This document shows, in pieces, positions 5,462-5,600 of a DNA stretch of 5,600 nt. The notes under the pieces were generated by a model. That model was not told the origin of the DNA. It ran no database searches and worked only from the letters and a program-made list of their open reading frames with translations. Where the stretch lies: the NCBI GenBank assembly GCA_945867875.1, contig CAMBJF010000164.1:1-5600 (forward strand). The letters are read 5' to 3'. Both the position numbers and the translations under genes were made by a program. Numbering within the stretch: position 1 is the stretch's first letter; each line of letters begins with the position of its first letter. The stretch is from an uncultured Ruminococcus sp. (GTDB lineage Bacteria > Bacillota > Clostridia > Oscillospirales > Ruminococcaceae).

Positions 5462-5600
5462 ATGTCAGATGAAAAGAAGGCCTCTGAAAAAGAGGCTGCC
5501 GTATCGGATTATTTTGAGAGCCTTATCGGTGATTTTATCCCCGATAACATTAAAAGCGACCCGATGCCCGATGTAACTATAAATACCGATGATCCCCCAA
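5462..5600 (+). CDS. Start of an acidic protein of unknown function, cut by the window edge
   Basis: An open frame begins with ATG at 5462, 27 bases after the second sortase, behind a ribosome binding site, and runs 46 codons to the window end without a stop. The fragment is highly charged: a Lys/Glu-rich start (MSDEKKASEKEAA), then SDYFESLIGDFIPDN and a Pro/Asp/Thr-rich stretch ending TDDPP. It has no signal peptide or membrane segment in the visible part, so it starts in the cytoplasm. It could be a soluble protein, or a membrane protein whose hydrophobic segment comes later. Its position makes it a third member of the sortase operon, perhaps a partner or substrate, but no family is recognised. 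Confidence 0.65.
   Translation, partial: MSDEKKASEKEAAVSDYFESLIGDFIPDNIKSDPMPDVTINTDDPP

Noticed and set aside
1..5600. CRISPR arrays, tRNA or rRNA genes, insertion sequences, attachment sites
   Set aside because: No regularly spaced repeats, cloverleaf-like sequence, transposase frame or terminal inverted repeats were seen on either strand.

Overview
The window most resembles the chromosome of a low-to-moderate G+C anaerobic Firmicute of the Clostridia, probably Ruminococcus or a close Oscillospiraceae relative. This is inferred from the gene families, from AGG-type Shine-Dalgarno sites before every gene, and from a pair of class B sortases with Thr/Glu-rich spacing. No gene here fixes the genus.

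Bases 1-224 are AT-rich and carry a plausible promoter for a three-gene rightward operon (225-3269). The first gene is a class I cysteine desulfurase of NifZ/IscS type. The second is a PIN/NYN-like putative RNase that is clearly more AT-rich than its neighbours. The third is ThiI without a rhodanese domain. Desulfurase and ThiI together form the sulphur relay for 4-thiouridine in tRNA. The nuclease-like protein between them has no known part in that pathway and is the odd member.

Bases 3270-3506 separate this operon from a second one. The gap holds a weak terminator-like hairpin, a TACAG/CTGTA repeat cluster, a near-consensus promoter (TTGACA, 17 bp, TATTAT) and an approximately 87-nt leader. 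The leader can fold into two hairpins ending one base before the ribosome binding site, with a competing third pairing. No riboswitch class was recognised.

The second operon (3507 to beyond 5600) encodes two tandem, clearly paralogous class B sortases. Their catalytic domains are similar but their N-terminal parts differ: one has a long polybasic cytoplasmic tail, the other a Thr-rich extracellular stalk. After them starts an acidic protein of unknown function, cut by the window edge. The sortases should sit in the membrane and join surface proteins to the cell wall or to each other; no substrate with a recognisable sorting signal lies in the window.

The items most worth a second look are the sortase leader RNA, the diverged sortase pair with its unknown third partner, and the AT-rich nuclease gene inside the tRNA thiolation operon.
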